NCBI RefSeq assembly: GCF_000321415.2
Contig: NC_019902.2
Location: 3,286,001-3,350,000 of the forward strand
Reading direction: 5' to 3'
Length of the DNA stretch: 64,000 nt
Origin: Thioalkalivibrio nitratireducens DSM 14787
GTDB taxonomy: Bacteria > Pseudomonadota > Gammaproteobacteria > Ectothiorhodospirales > Ectothiorhodospiraceae
Part shown: positions 1 through 7,769 of the stretch, one piece after another
How positions within the stretch are numbered: position 1 is the stretch's first letter
Layout: the number at the start of each line of letters is the position of its first letter
Notes under the pieces: model-generated
Told to the model about the DNA's origin: nothing
The model's input: the letters and a program-made list of their open reading frames with translations, nothing else
Database searches by the model: none
Made by a program: the position numbers and the translations under genes

Positions 1-71
1 TGGTCGATGCGAAAGCCTGCCGGTGGGCGCAGCACGTCCATCGCCACGGAGCGGGTATCAGGAGCGAGCAT
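1..71 (-). CDS. PLD-like (phospholipase D-fold) protein, N-terminal fragment cut by window edge
   Basis: Only the first 23 codons are present, beginning MLAPDTRSVAMDVLRPPAGF on the minus strand. The start codon overlaps the stop of the DUF6361 gene (TGATG), so the two are translationally coupled. From memory, this N-terminal pattern (DTR, then LRPP-G-F/Y-x-D) opens PLD-like proteins that sit next to DUF6361 genes and helicases in bacterial accessory clusters. The body of the protein, including any HKD catalytic motifs, lies outside the window, so the assignment rests on a short match plus context. Confidence 0.55.
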   Translation of the reverse strand, partial: MLAPDTRSVAMDVLRPPAGFRID

Positions 72-1279
72 CAGTGACCGAGTCCTTTATGAAGATCGAT
101 GAGGAGCCGGCGTACCTGGGGCCACCGGAACTGCATGCGCCCGACACCGACATTGCCGCGCCAGTCCAGCAGCCGCCCCTGGTTCACGACCCGGGCCCTC
201 GGTCCCTTGAGTTGGCGCTCCCGGTCGGCGATCAGCCGGCGCAACTCTTCGTCATTCACGACGCCATCCGGTCCGTTCATGGCGACCCGCCGGGACCATG
301 TTTCGACGAAGCGCTGTTGGGGTGTGGGCAGGTGCGCGCCGTGCAAGCGCACGAAGTGCCAGAGCGCTTCTGGATCAAATGCGTCCTCGTCGGCCTCGCG
401 ATTCGCCCATTCTGCGAGCGCGTCGCGGTAATGCTCGATCCATTCCTCGTCGTCAGCCCGGTCGTGCTCGGTACGACGCAGTTCCGCCAGCAACAGGTTG
501 TAGAGCAGCGGCGCGCCCTCGACGTGCCGTGAAAAGCGGCGCGCAAGCTCAACCACATCGCAGATGGCCGGAGGGCCGCGAAGCGCTTCCGGGTCTTCCC
601 ACAGATACTCGGCCGGTGAACTGGAGCCCTCGCGGGCAAGCCACGCCAGCAGGGTGCCGTTGCAGGTGGCTTCCAGGCGCCCGAGCAAGAAGTCGGCTTC
701 TTCCGGGGTCAGCGCAAAGGCGGCGTCTTCCGGGAACGCATCGGGTGCGGGCGGGAGCCGAGGGTGCCAGGTGGCCTCCTGAGTCCAGATCACGCCGGGA
801 TCGTCGGTGCGAGGGTAATCGGAACGCCGACGCCGGAGGCTGTGGAAGTGCGCGTGATACCAGCCCTGACTCTTGGCGGGAACGAACAGGCCCCAGTGCA
901 CTAGGGCCGCCCAGTAGGCGGAACTGGCCAGCCGCGCCACCGCCTCGCGCGCGTGGACGCCGATGATCCCCTCCGGCGCATCACTGGTAGCAAGGGCGTC
1001 GATCAGCGTGACCTCAAGGCGCCGAGCCTCACTGGCGACATCAAAGTTGCCGTGCCTGGCCTCGAGCTGCTGATAGACCCACGGAATGAACAGCACGTAC
1101 CGAAGCCTTGTGTGCAGCACCGAGGTGCCGGGAAACAGGGCGTTGGACAGCACATCGCGCAGGCTGCCAAGCCCGAGCTCATCGACCGTGCCCTGCTCAT
1201 TGAACAGATCGAGCACCTTGCGCGCTTTGTCGCGATCCGCTGCGGTCAGATCGAGCCAGTGCAGATAGGCGTTATCCAT
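71..1279 (-). CDS. DUF6361 family protein (probable defence-cluster component)
   Basis: This 402-residue protein opens with a WLDLTAADRDKARKVLDLF-type segment followed by DELGLGSLRD and LFPGTSVLHTRLRYVLFIPW, the hallmark start of DUF6361. The biochemical function of the family is not known to me. I recall it beside PLD-like proteins and helicases in accessory regions, and here the next gene is coupled by a one-base overlap and looks PLD-like. I chose the ATG at 1279 over an in-frame ATG at 1306 because a strong GGAGGGGG Shine-Dalgarno lies directly upstream of it. An inverted repeat and a divergent HTH regulator gene lie upstream, suggesting repression from that region. Cysteine is scarce, and no signal peptide or membrane segment is seen, so a cytoplasmic location is likely. 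Confidence 0.8.
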   Translation of the reverse strand: MDNAYLHWLDLTAADRDKARKVLDLFNEQGTVDELGLGSLRDVLSNALFPGTSVLHTRLRYVLFIPWVYQQLEARHGNFDVASEARRLEVTLIDALATSDAPEGIIGVHAREAVARLASSAYWAALVHWGLFVPAKSQGWYHAHFHSLRRRRSDYPRTDDPGVIWTQEATWHPRLPPAPDAFPEDAAFALTPEEADFLLGRLEATCNGTLLAWLAREGSSSPAEYLWEDPEALRGPPAICDVVELARRFSRHVEGAPLLYNLLLAELRRTEHDRADDEEWIEHYRDALAEWANREADEDAFDPEALWHFVRLHGAHLPTPQQRFVETWSRRVAMNGPDGVVNDEELRRLIADRERQLKGPRARVVNQGRLLDWRGNVGVGRMQFRWPQVRRLLIDLHKGLGH

Positions 1280-1415
1280 CGTCTCCCCCTCCGGACGTAT
1301 CGTCATTCTCCGGCTGATCGCGTCTCCTCTTCCGCGCGAACGCGAAGATTAGATCAGCATTCCGGATCGGCTGGCGGTTGGTCGCTTCAGGGTTCATGTG
1401 ACCATTGTCTGCAGT

Positions 1416-1440
1416 CTATGCGACTTCCCATGTCGCATAG
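1416..1440. promoter_or_regulatory. Perfect 9-bp inverted repeat, candidate operator
   Basis: The arms CTATGCGAC and GTCGCATAG are perfect complements around a 7-base centre. The site lies between the divergent DUF6361 gene (start 1279) and the HTH regulator gene (start 1479). Such palindromes between a WYL-type regulator and a defence operon are typical operator positions, for example for BrxR/CapW-type proteins. Binding by the local regulator is inferred only. Confidence 0.5.
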
Positions 1441-1478
1441 TGGGGTTCCGATGGAACTTCCGTGCACACTGGAATCCT

Positions 1479-1751
1479 ATGGCCAATCACAGCGACCAGG
1501 TTTACCGGCAGTGGCAACTACTGAGGGCCATCCCCCGTGCGCCCCAGCGTCGTTCGACGCGCGAGCTCTATGAGCATCTGCGGCATAACGGTTACGACAT
1601 CACGGTGCGCTCCGTGCAGCGGGATCTGGCGGCTCTGTCGACTCAGTTTGGCTTCGTCGACGAAACGCAGGGCAGAACTGCATACTGGTACTGGCCGGAA
1701 AGCTTCCGGGTGCTTGATGTCCCGGGCATGGATCCGAAGGATAAAGGATAG
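1479..1751 (+). CDS. Truncated WYL-family transcriptional regulator (HTH part only)
   Basis: The 90-residue product carries a winged helix-turn-helix of the type found at the start of WYL-domain regulators: STRELYEHL, ITVRSVQRDLAAL, then a FGFVDE...YWYWPE wing. Full-length WYL regulators are usually about 300 residues, so the whole sensory WYL domain is missing. I start at the ATG at 1479; an upstream in-frame ATG at 1398 would run through the inverted repeat. The stop codon falls inside the first copy of a 31-bp direct repeat, which suggests that a rearrangement removed the 3' part. It may still bind DNA as a short repressor, or be a remnant. Confidence 0.7.
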   Translation: MANHSDQVYRQWQLLRAIPRAPQRRSTRELYEHLRHNGYDITVRSVQRDLAALSTQFGFVDETQGRTAYWYWPESFRVLDVPGMDPKDKG

Positions 1752-1807
1752 GAAATCCAATCGCCTTGAGGCAATTAAGGATAGAGGATAGCAAATCCAA
1801 CTGCCTT
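1737..1807. repeat. Two imperfect 31-bp direct repeats, 40-bp period
   Basis: Copies at 1737-1767 and 1777-1807 match at 27 of 31 bases and share AAGGATA, AAATCCAA and GCCTT blocks. The first copy contains the stop codon of the truncated regulator gene. They are AT-richer than the surroundings and look like a junction left by a rearrangement. Confidence 0.7.
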
Positions 1808-1893
1808 CGCCCGAATATCCCTTCGCCCAAGGGGTCTGTCAACTCCCAACGGAAGGCCCTTCTGAGCAGCGGCGGCAGCCTATGGGGCCGACT

Positions 1894-2745
1894 TCAGCCA
1901 ATTCGACGTCCCTGATCGCCCACGCACACGACGTCCGCCGGACACCAGACCGCCGCGTCGGCGTCGCCCAGGGGCACCGTGCGCCCCGCAAAGTACTCGG
2001 CACCGACCCAGGCACAGACCAGCGCATCGAGTGCATCCTCGTACCGCTTCAATCCCGAGAGGGTTTCCACGCGCTCCGGGTCCGGAAGCTCCAGCGTCAG
2101 CCCCTCGAACACCTCTCCCAGTGCATCGCGAATCGCCGCGAACTCGCCCAGGAGGTTCCGGATCCGCTCGGACACGGTCGCGGTCGGCCAGTACTTTCTG
2201 GACTTGGCCACCTTGTACCGGATTCTGCTCGAACGCCGCAGCAGCGAAAGCAGCGCCGGGTGCGGGTACACCTCCAGGACCTTCCGGCTGTCGGGGAACC
2301 TGGTGGCCGTGGTCGCGAGCTCGTACCCGGCCGCAGACAGGGCCTGGGAGATCCGGGCGCCGAGCGAGCCTGGGCGCATTGCCGTCGGCGAATGCGCGGC
2401 GCAGCCGCGGCCGCCGAACTCTCGGGACACCGCCTGGTCTGCAGGGCGGCGCCCGCTGAATGCAGTCCGCGCGATGGGCATGTCCAGGGTCACGAGGTCC
2501 GGCGGCCGCCCGGCGAGTCGCCGCGCGGCCTCGAGCAGGCGGGGAATGTCCGGTTCGGTGCCGGAGAAACGGCGGATCGACCAGTCGGTCTCGGTGCCCG
2601 CCGCCCGTTCCATGAAGCCGAGGTAGCTCGGCGCAAGGGCGACGCAGCGCCAGCGGGCCCCGCGCTGCTGGACCAGCGCCACGCCGCTGGGCTGGCCTGC
2701 GGTCCAGGCGGAGTCGATACCGAGGACGGTCGGATGCGGTTTCAT
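1894..2745 (-). CDS. DUF429 domain-containing protein
   Basis: The 283-residue protein begins with VLGIDSAW and has an internal VTLDMPIA segment and a C-terminal ALDALVCAWVGAEY segment, the arrangement of DUF429, an RNase-H-like-fold family often annotated as a predicted nuclease. No activity is established to my knowledge. I chose the ATG at 2745 because the conserved core (MKPHPTVLGID) starts there; an ATG 42 bases upstream is possible. It is convergent with the truncated regulator gene and lies 65 bp downstream of the SRAP gene on the same strand, so the two may share a transcript. Confidence 0.75.
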   Translation of the reverse strand: MKPHPTVLGIDSAWTAGQPSGVALVQQRGARWRCVALAPSYLGFMERAAGTETDWSIRRFSGTEPDIPRLLEAARRLAGRPPDLVTLDMPIARTAFSGRRPADQAVSREFGGRGCAAHSPTAMRPGSLGARISQALSAAGYELATTATRFPDSRKVLEVYPHPALLSLLRRSSRIRYKVAKSRKYWPTATVSERIRNLLGEFAAIRDALGEVFEGLTLELPDPERVETLSGLKRYEDALDALVCAWVGAEYFAGRTVPLGDADAAVWCPADVVCVGDQGRRIG

Positions 2746-2810
2746 GTCAGCATCCCCGACCGTGCCAGGGAGCGTGTGCCCCTGCAAGGCATCACTGTCT
2801 TGGCTCGCAC

Positions 2811-3500
2811 TCAGGCTCTGGAGCCTCCGGCATCGTCGACCGGTTCCAGCAATGCAGGATCGTCATTCGCCGGCCGGTTCACCCGGGTCGAAACCGGGTA
2901 CGCGACCAACCGCTCCGGATCCTGCCGCCGGGCAACGTTGCGCAGCGTCTTCCGGTCCGAAAGCCCCGGATCCAGCCACTGCCACCGGCACCCGGGATCG
3001 AGCACCACCGGCTGGCGGTCGTGGATGAATGCGAAGGACGGCGAGACCGGTTCAGTCAGGATAGCACAGCAGATGTCCGTCCCCTTCTCGGCCGGCTCCC
3101 AGAGACCCGCGAAGAAGACCACCTCGTCCCGCTTCGGATCCTTCAGAGTGATGTAGTACGGCTGCTTGCCGGATTCGGTCCGCCGCCACTCGTACCAGCC
3201 GTTGGCCGGAACCAGGCAGCGCCGGTGGGCGAACGCGGAGCGGGAGTACGGGCTGGTCGCGGCCTTCTCGGCGCGGATATTGATCGGCGTCGGGGCGCTT
3301 TCCTTTGCCCAGGGCGGCCGAAAGCCCCAGTGCGCGAGGGCGAAGGACACCGGCGCCTCGGCGGTGGCAAGGACGGCGGTGATCTGGGTGCCGGGGGTGA
3401 CATTGTAGCGGGCGTGGCCGTCGCCGACCGGCAACTGCAGGTCGAAGTAGCGTGCCGCGATCCGGCTGCGCGGCGTGTGGAGGGCGAAACGGCCGCACAT
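2811..3500 (-). CDS. SOS response-associated peptidase (SRAP; YedK/HMCES family)
   Basis: The 229-residue protein begins MCGRFAL, exposing Cys2 after methionine removal. In this family Cys2 forms a thiazolidine DNA-protein crosslink with abasic sites in single-stranded DNA. Other family landmarks are RYNVTPGT, the conserved NIRAEK segment, LVPANGWYEW with the active-site Glu, and a late SPSFAFIHDRQPVV segment in place of the usual histidine-containing HxRMP motif. The start at 3500 is fixed by the need for Cys at position 2 and by an AGGAG Shine-Dalgarno about 9 bases upstream. It probably shields abasic sites during replication, in the cytoplasm. Confidence 0.92.
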   Translation of the reverse strand: MCGRFALHTPRSRIAARYFDLQLPVGDGHARYNVTPGTQITAVLATAEAPVSFALAHWGFRPPWAKESAPTPINIRAEKAATSPYSRSAFAHRRCLVPANGWYEWRRTESGKQPYYITLKDPKRDEVVFFAGLWEPAEKGTDICCAILTEPVSPSFAFIHDRQPVVLDPGCRWQWLDPGLSDRKTLRNVARRQDPERLVAYPVSTRVNRPANDDPALLEPVDDAGGSRA

Positions 3501-3817
3501 GGGCAATCTCCTACTGCCAGCATGTCGCGCTGATCAAGCAGGGATTACGGCTTGCCACGCGCCCGACTCGTTGACGCGCATCCGTCTGCCGTCCCAGCGC
3601 TCGAGCACTCAACAGCCCGCGTTTCAGCACCAACGCTCTCCTGTCATGAATATGCTGCGCATCCTGAAAGCGGCGGTGAGCCCCACAGTCGCAGCCCGTC
3701 GTGCCAGCAGAGGCTGTCGAGCCCCGCGTCGAAGACGTCGATTGCAAGCCCGTCGTTATCCAGCTTCTTCGATGGCCTCATCGACCGTTACGGGGTCCGT
3801 TGCCCGCGATCGGCCGC
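3501..3817. other. Gene-free spacer, about 320 bp
   Basis: Short reading frames exist in all frames, but none has a convincing start, Shine-Dalgarno or recognisable product. No tRNA, terminator or repeat is evident to me. Confidence 0.4.
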
Positions 3818-4450
3818 CTACGCAAGCTGCTTCTCCAGCTGCCCGACCACGCCTTCGACCGTGACACGATCGAACCACTCGCGCTCGTGATCCGGAACCA
3901 GAAGCTGGCCTCTTTCCAGCGCCACGCTCATCCGCCGTAGGTGACCACGGGACCACTGCGCTTCGGACAGCCGCGCACATTCCTTCTCGGCGTCGGCCGG
4001 ATCAAGGAACACCGCGTGGAGATAGGCGAACTTGCCATCACCCAAGGCCGATTCGTAGGTGTCTTCGTGCAGGACCGCGAACACGGGCAGGCCTGTTGCT
4101 GGTCCCGTGCGAATCTGCTCCGCCAGTAACGGGAACCTTGAGGCGAACATCGGCTCACGCCGCCGCAGGGCAGCGGAGCGCTGCCCTGCGGACACCTGCT
4201 CCGGCAACGGCGGAAATGCCGCAATCCGCTCAGGTTCCAGCTGATCCCAGCGATCGTTACGGTACATCGCCTGGTGCGCGGCGTTCCAGACAGAACCGTC
4301 CAGTGGAAGCCACTCCCAGGCGCCGCCGGATTCTGCCCGGGAGAGGCGCAACATTGCATCGCTCGCCTTCGGGCCAACGCACGCATAGATGGTGCCGCCG
4401 TCCGACTCCCAGTATTCGACGTCGGTCAGATCAAGTCTGCCCGTGGACAT
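3818..4450 (-). CDS. Hypothetical protein, unrecognised
   Basis: The 210-residue product is supported by an AAGGAGC Shine-Dalgarno about 8 bases before the ATG and by even, protein-like composition. Visible landmarks are VEYWESDGGTIYAC near the start and a C-terminal LLVPDHEREWFDRVTVEGVV segment. It has no signal peptide and no membrane segment. I do not recognise the family. Its position between the SRAP gene and a repeat-bearing gene-free tract next to tRNA genes suggests accessory DNA. Confidence 0.6.
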   Translation of the reverse strand: MSTGRLDLTDVEYWESDGGTIYACVGPKASDAMLRLSRAESGGAWEWLPLDGSVWNAAHQAMYRNDRWDQLEPERIAAFPPLPEQVSAGQRSAALRRREPMFASRFPLLAEQIRTGPATGLPVFAVLHEDTYESALGDGKFAYLHAVFLDPADAEKECARLSEAQWSRGHLRRMSVALERGQLLVPDHEREWFDRVTVEGVVGQLEKQLA

Positions 4451-5041
4451 ATCGCGCTGCTCCTTGCAGTCGAGTCTAGTGGGATTTAGCTGGACCGGCC
4501 CGGAATTGCAACCCGGGCCGAAACCCGTGACCCCCGCTGTCGGGGCCGCGGCGGGGATCCGGCAGGCGCCACCGACTCACGGCCGACGCTGGCCCGCCCG
4601 CACCCCGATGCCTCCGCCAGAATACCCGTCGCGATGGCAGCAGGTCCCTTCCGAAGCAGGTCCAGCGGTCCGCTTCAGTGTTGCTTCTCTGCGACGGTGC
4701 CAGGCTTGTCCGCCCCTGATCTGCGCACCGATCCGCGACCGGCATCTTCACTGGTCCGGACACAACAGGCAGTTGGGGGTTGGCGACGGGCCACGTTCAT
4801 CGGGAGCCATTGAGGCGATGGTTCGGGTTTCCGCACTCACCTGGGATCCGGATCCCCCAGCGCGATGCACCGGGGCCTGGTGAAGCTTGACGCGCCTGAT
4901 GCCCTTTACCGTCACCCGCTATCCATGCGCTGCCCAGCCCGATCCTTTCCAACGAGACAGGAAGGAATGCGCTCGCGGCTCATTGCATTTCCTGATCATC
5001 ACCGATGCTCCGTAATTTGGAACGGGCCGTCTCGCAACCAC
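4451..5041. other. Gene-free region between the unknown ORF and the dispersed repeat
   Basis: Open frames here are short and lack credible starts. I see no RNA gene. Together with the repeat that follows it forms about 0.9 kb of non-coding sequence next to the tRNA cluster, a usual landing zone for mobile DNA. Confidence 0.4.
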
Positions 5042-5204
5042 CGTCATCACGAGGAGCGAAGCCTTTAACCGCGAGCACAGTGTGGCGGGACGTGGCGATC
5101 CAAACGGCGTGAGTCCTCCCGACGCCAGATGGATTATTCGCTGCGCTCACCCTGCGGCTGTCCAATGCGCTACGCGCATGAGCGCCCCGCTACGCTCGCA
5201 ATGA
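5042..5204. repeat. Dispersed palindromic repeat with inverted ends
   Basis: The left end reads CGTCATCACGAGGAGCGAAG and the right end reads, in reverse complement, GGTCATTGCGAGCGTAGC, giving imperfect terminal inverted repeats. This resembles the intergenic repeats of the type 'GTCATTGCGAGCGAAGCG...' scattered in many proteobacterial genomes. A related fragment lies at 47720-47766. Confidence 0.6.
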
Positions 5205-5296
5205 CCACCGAGACGGAGCGCTGCCGTGCTGGCTGCGGAGGTTCCGTGATAATCAGCCTCCCGGCCCGGGCCGAGGCAGGCGTTCGTAGAGAAACC

Positions 5297-5318
5297 GTGC
5301 CCGTAGCTCAGCCGGTGG
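5297..5318 (+). pseudogene. Possible tRNA 5'-end remnant (D-arm like)
   Basis: The sequence GCCCGTAGCTCAGCCGGTGG looks like the acceptor and D-arm start of a tRNA on the plus strand, but no anticodon arm, T-arm or matching acceptor strand follows. It may be a leftover of recombination at the neighbouring tRNA cluster, or chance similarity. Confidence 0.3.
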
Positions 5319-5393
5319 TTACTGCGGGTGACCTTGGCGCAAGTGGTTGATTTCCGGCTAAGGACACGGTTTGTTTCTCAAGCGGTTGCATTT

Positions 5394-5469
5394 TGGTGGG
5401 CCGTGTAGGAATCGAACCTACAACCAATGGATTAAGAGTCCACTGCTCTACCAATTGAGCTAACGGCCC
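5394..5469 (-). tRNA. tRNA-Lys (CTT)
   Basis: The minus strand folds as a standard tRNA starting GGGCCGTTAGCTCA, with anticodon loop CTCTTAA (anticodon CTT), a GGTTCGATTCC T-arm and an encoded CCA. It is the last gene of the Pro-Arg-His-Lys cluster. Confidence 0.95.
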
Positions 5470-5483
5470 GAGGAAAGAGGGGG

Positions 5484-5560
5484 TGGGGTGACCGATGGGA
5501 CTCGAACCCACGACAACCGGAGCCACAATCCGGGACTCTACCAACTGAGCTACGGTCACC
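5484..5560 (-). tRNA. tRNA-His (GTG)
   Basis: The minus-strand cloverleaf has anticodon loop TTGTGGC (GTG), acceptor GTGACCG/CGGTCAC, and an extra 5' G at position -1 opposite discriminator C, the identity element of tRNA-His. CCA is encoded. Confidence 0.95.
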
Positions 5561-5595
5561 ACCGTTTCACTGTACCGCTGCGGCATGCCGGGCGG

Positions 5596-5672
5596 TGGCG
5601 CGCCCGGCAGGACTCGAACCTGCAACCGTCGGCTTAGAAGGCCGATGCTCTATCCGGTTGAGCTACGAGCGC
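5596..5672 (-). tRNA. tRNA-Arg (TCT)
   Basis: The minus-strand cloverleaf starts GCGCTCGTAGCTCAACCGG, with anticodon loop CTTCTAA (anticodon TCT), T-arm GGTTCGAGTCC and encoded CCA. Confidence 0.95.
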
Positions 5673-5688
5673 GTATGGCCTGGAGCAG

Positions 5689-5765
5689 TGGTCGGGGTAG
5701 AGGGATTCGAACCCCCGACATCCTGCTCCCAAAGCAGGCGCGCTACCAGACTGCGCTATACCCCG
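5689..5765 (-). tRNA. tRNA-Pro (TGG)
   Basis: The minus-strand cloverleaf starts CGGGGTATAGCGCAG, with anticodon loop TTTGGGA (anticodon TGG) and encoded CCA. It is the promoter-proximal gene of the cluster. Confidence 0.95.
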
Positions 5766-5806
5766 TAGTGCCAACCCGCGTTAAAGCCCAGTACAGCGAG
5801 CCGTGG

Positions 5807-5836
5807 ATGTTATCCCGGGTCGAACCGCTGGGTCAA
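5807..5836 (-). promoter_or_regulatory. Candidate sigma-70 promoter of the tRNA cluster
   Basis: On the minus strand TTGACC (5831-5836) and TAACAT (5807-5812) are separated by 18 bases, and tRNA-Pro begins about 40 bases downstream. Confidence 0.5.
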
Positions 5837-6022
5837 GAATGGGTTCAGAGCGTTTGACGGAATCCGGCGCTGCAACCGATCCGAAAGCCGGGAATCGGCC
5901 CGCGCCCGCAGGGCGGCTCCTCGCTCCCGGGCCGCCGGCAGCGGCCTCCTGGTTCCGGTGCTGCTTCTTGAGGGCCGACGCCGGTCATGGGATCATCGCG
6001 GCCTGCCACCGGGATCCCTGCC

Positions 6023-6892
6023 ATGAGCGCCAACATCATCGACGGTCGCGCGATCGCGGCCACGCACCGCGAACGCATCGCCCAGGAAGTGGGCACGATG
6101 AAGGCCGCGGGCCTGCGGCCACCGGGGCTTGCGGTGGTGCTGGTCGGGGACAACCCGGCATCCGAGGTGTACGTGCGCAACAAGCGCCGCGCCTGTGCGC
6201 AGGCCGGCATCGAATCGCATTCGTTCGACCTCCCCGCGAACACGCCGCAGGCCGACCTGCTTGCGCTGATCGAGCGGCTGAACCGGGATCGGGCGATCGA
6301 CGGCATCCTGGTGCAGCTGCCGCTGCCCCCGCATATCGACCCGGAAACCGTGATCGAGGCCATCGATCCCGCGAAGGATGTCGACGGGTTCCATCCCTAC
6401 AACATGGGCCGGCTCGCGGTGCGGCTGCCGCGGCTGCGCCCGTGTACGCCCTGGGGGGTGATCCAGCTGCTGCAGGCGATCGGCGAACCGTTCAAGGGAC
6501 GGACTGCCTGCGTCATCGGAGCATCGAACATCGTCGGTCGCCCGATGGCGCTGGAACTGCTGCTCGCAGGCGCAACGACGGTCGTCTGCCACCGTTTCAC
6601 CCGCGATTCTCGCGCGCTTGCCCGCGAGGCCGACGTGTTGATCGCGGCCGCAGGTAAGCCGGGGCTGGTTCGGGGCGACTGGGTGAAGCCCGGGGCCACC
6701 GTGATCGACGTCGGCATCAACCGCCTCGAGGACGGCTCGCTGTGCGGGGACGTCGACCTCGACACCGTGTCCGGCCTTGCCGCCTGGGTCACCCCGGTGC
6801 CGGGCGGTGTCGGACCGATGACGGTGGCAATGCTGCTGGAGAATACGTTGAAGGCCCGGGCGTTCGGGGAGAACGAGCCGCAGGAAGCATGA
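6023..6892 (+). CDS. folD: Bifunctional methylenetetrahydrofolate dehydrogenase/cyclohydrolase
   Basis: The 289-residue protein has the FolD signatures: [18 protein letters not shown] with the catalytic Lys region, [23 protein letters not shown] and the nucleotide-binding [13 protein letters not shown], ending with [15 protein letters not shown]. It interconverts methylene-, methenyl- and formyl-tetrahydrofolate in the cytosol with NADP. Length is normal. I chose the ATG at 6023 because the conserved start ([12 protein letters not shown]) begins there. I looked for a ZTP riboswitch upstream, common before folD, and did not find one. Confidence 0.97.
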   Translation: MSANIIDGRAIAATHRERIAQEVGTMKAAGLRPPGLAVVLVGDNPASEVYVRNKRRACAQAGIESHSFDLPANTPQADLLALIERLNRDRAIDGILVQLPLPPHIDPETVIEAIDPAKDVDGFHPYNMGRLAVRLPRLRPCTPWGVIQLLQAIGEPFKGRTACVIGASNIVGRPMALELLLAGATTVVCHRFTRDSRALAREADVLIAAAGKPGLVRGDWVKPGATVIDVGINRLEDGSLCGDVDLDTVSGLAAWVTPVPGGVGPMTVAMLLENTLKARAFGENEPQEA

Positions 6893-7190
6893 TCACGGCG
6901 GCGCTTGCGAACATGACGTCGGCCGGCGCGACGGCGTCCCTGAACCCGCCCGGCAGAGTGCGCGGCGCAGAACCCTTGCGCGCATGGCGGCGGGGCTCCA
7001 CGCGCTGGCGTTGTTGAGTGTTCCCGGGCAGACGCAGGACCGGGCGTTGCAGGCACGGGGGCATGGTCACGGACTCCCCGTGCACGACCCGACCCAGAAA
7101 TCGAAGGATTCATCCCGCAGACGGCGTGCTGGCTCACCCGGGCCCTAGGCGGTACCATCGCGGACCCACGACATCAGAGAGGGACCCTGC
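6893..7190. other. Gene-free spacer between folD and the cyclophilin gene
   Basis: About 300 bp without a convincing gene, hairpin or RNA. It should hold the promoter of the cyclophilin-lpxH pair, but I see no clear -35/-10 pair. Confidence 0.35.
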
Positions 7191-7769
7191 ATGCCTCGCT
7201 CGTTCATCCCGTTACTGTTTCTTCTGGCAACCACTACTTCAGGAGTTCTGATGGCTGATGATCAACCGAAGGTCGCGATCGAGACCAACTACGGCCGCAT
7301 CGTGCTGCAGCTCGATACAGCGGCTGCACCCACGACGGTCGCCAATTTCTTGCGCTACGCCGACGACGGCTTCTACGACAACACCATCTTTCATCGCGTG
7401 ATCCCCGGTTTCATGATCCAGGGCGGCGGCTTCGATCCGGACATGCGCCAGAAGCCCACTGGCGATCCGATCGAAAACGAGGCCGACAACGGCCTGAAGA
7501 ACCGGACCGGCACCATCGCGATGGCGCGCACCCAGGATCCGCATTCCGCGACGGCACAGTTTTTCATCAACGTGTCGGACAACAGCTTCCTCGACCATAG
7601 TTCCAAGACACCCCAGGGCTGGGGCTACGCGGTGTTCGGCAGCGTGGCCGAAGGCATGAGCGTCGTCAGCGAGATCGAACGGGTGAAGACCGGACGCGTC
7701 GGCATGCACCAGGACGTGCCGGCACAACCGGTGATCATGCAGAGCGTGAAGCGCGTCTCCGGAGAATGA
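7191..7769 (+). CDS. Cyclophilin-type peptidyl-prolyl cis-trans isomerase
   Basis: The 192-residue protein carries the cyclophilin core: [32 protein letters not shown], then [10 protein letters not shown] and [17 protein letters not shown] (shown in parts: [19 protein letters not shown]). Residues 1-22 form a signal peptide (hydrophobic [17 protein letters not shown], likely cleaved before DDQPK), so a periplasmic PpiA-like role is likely. A second in-frame ATG at 7251 has its own good CAGGAG Shine-Dalgarno and would give a cytosolic PpiB-like form. lpxH overlaps its stop by four bases (ATGA), so the two are co-translated. Confidence 0.92.
   Translation: MPRSFIPLLFLLATTTSGVLMADDQPKVAIETNYGRIVLQLDTAAAPTTVANFLRYADDGFYDNTIFHRVIPGFMIQGGGFDPDMRQKPTGDPIENEADNGLKNRTGTIAMARTQDPHSATAQFFINVSDNSFLDHSSKTPQGWGYAVFGSVAEGMSVVSEIERVKTGRVGMHQDVPAQPVIMQSVKRVSGE

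Noticed and set aside
5766-6022. ZTP riboswitch before folD
   Set aside because: I looked for its conserved elements and did not find them.
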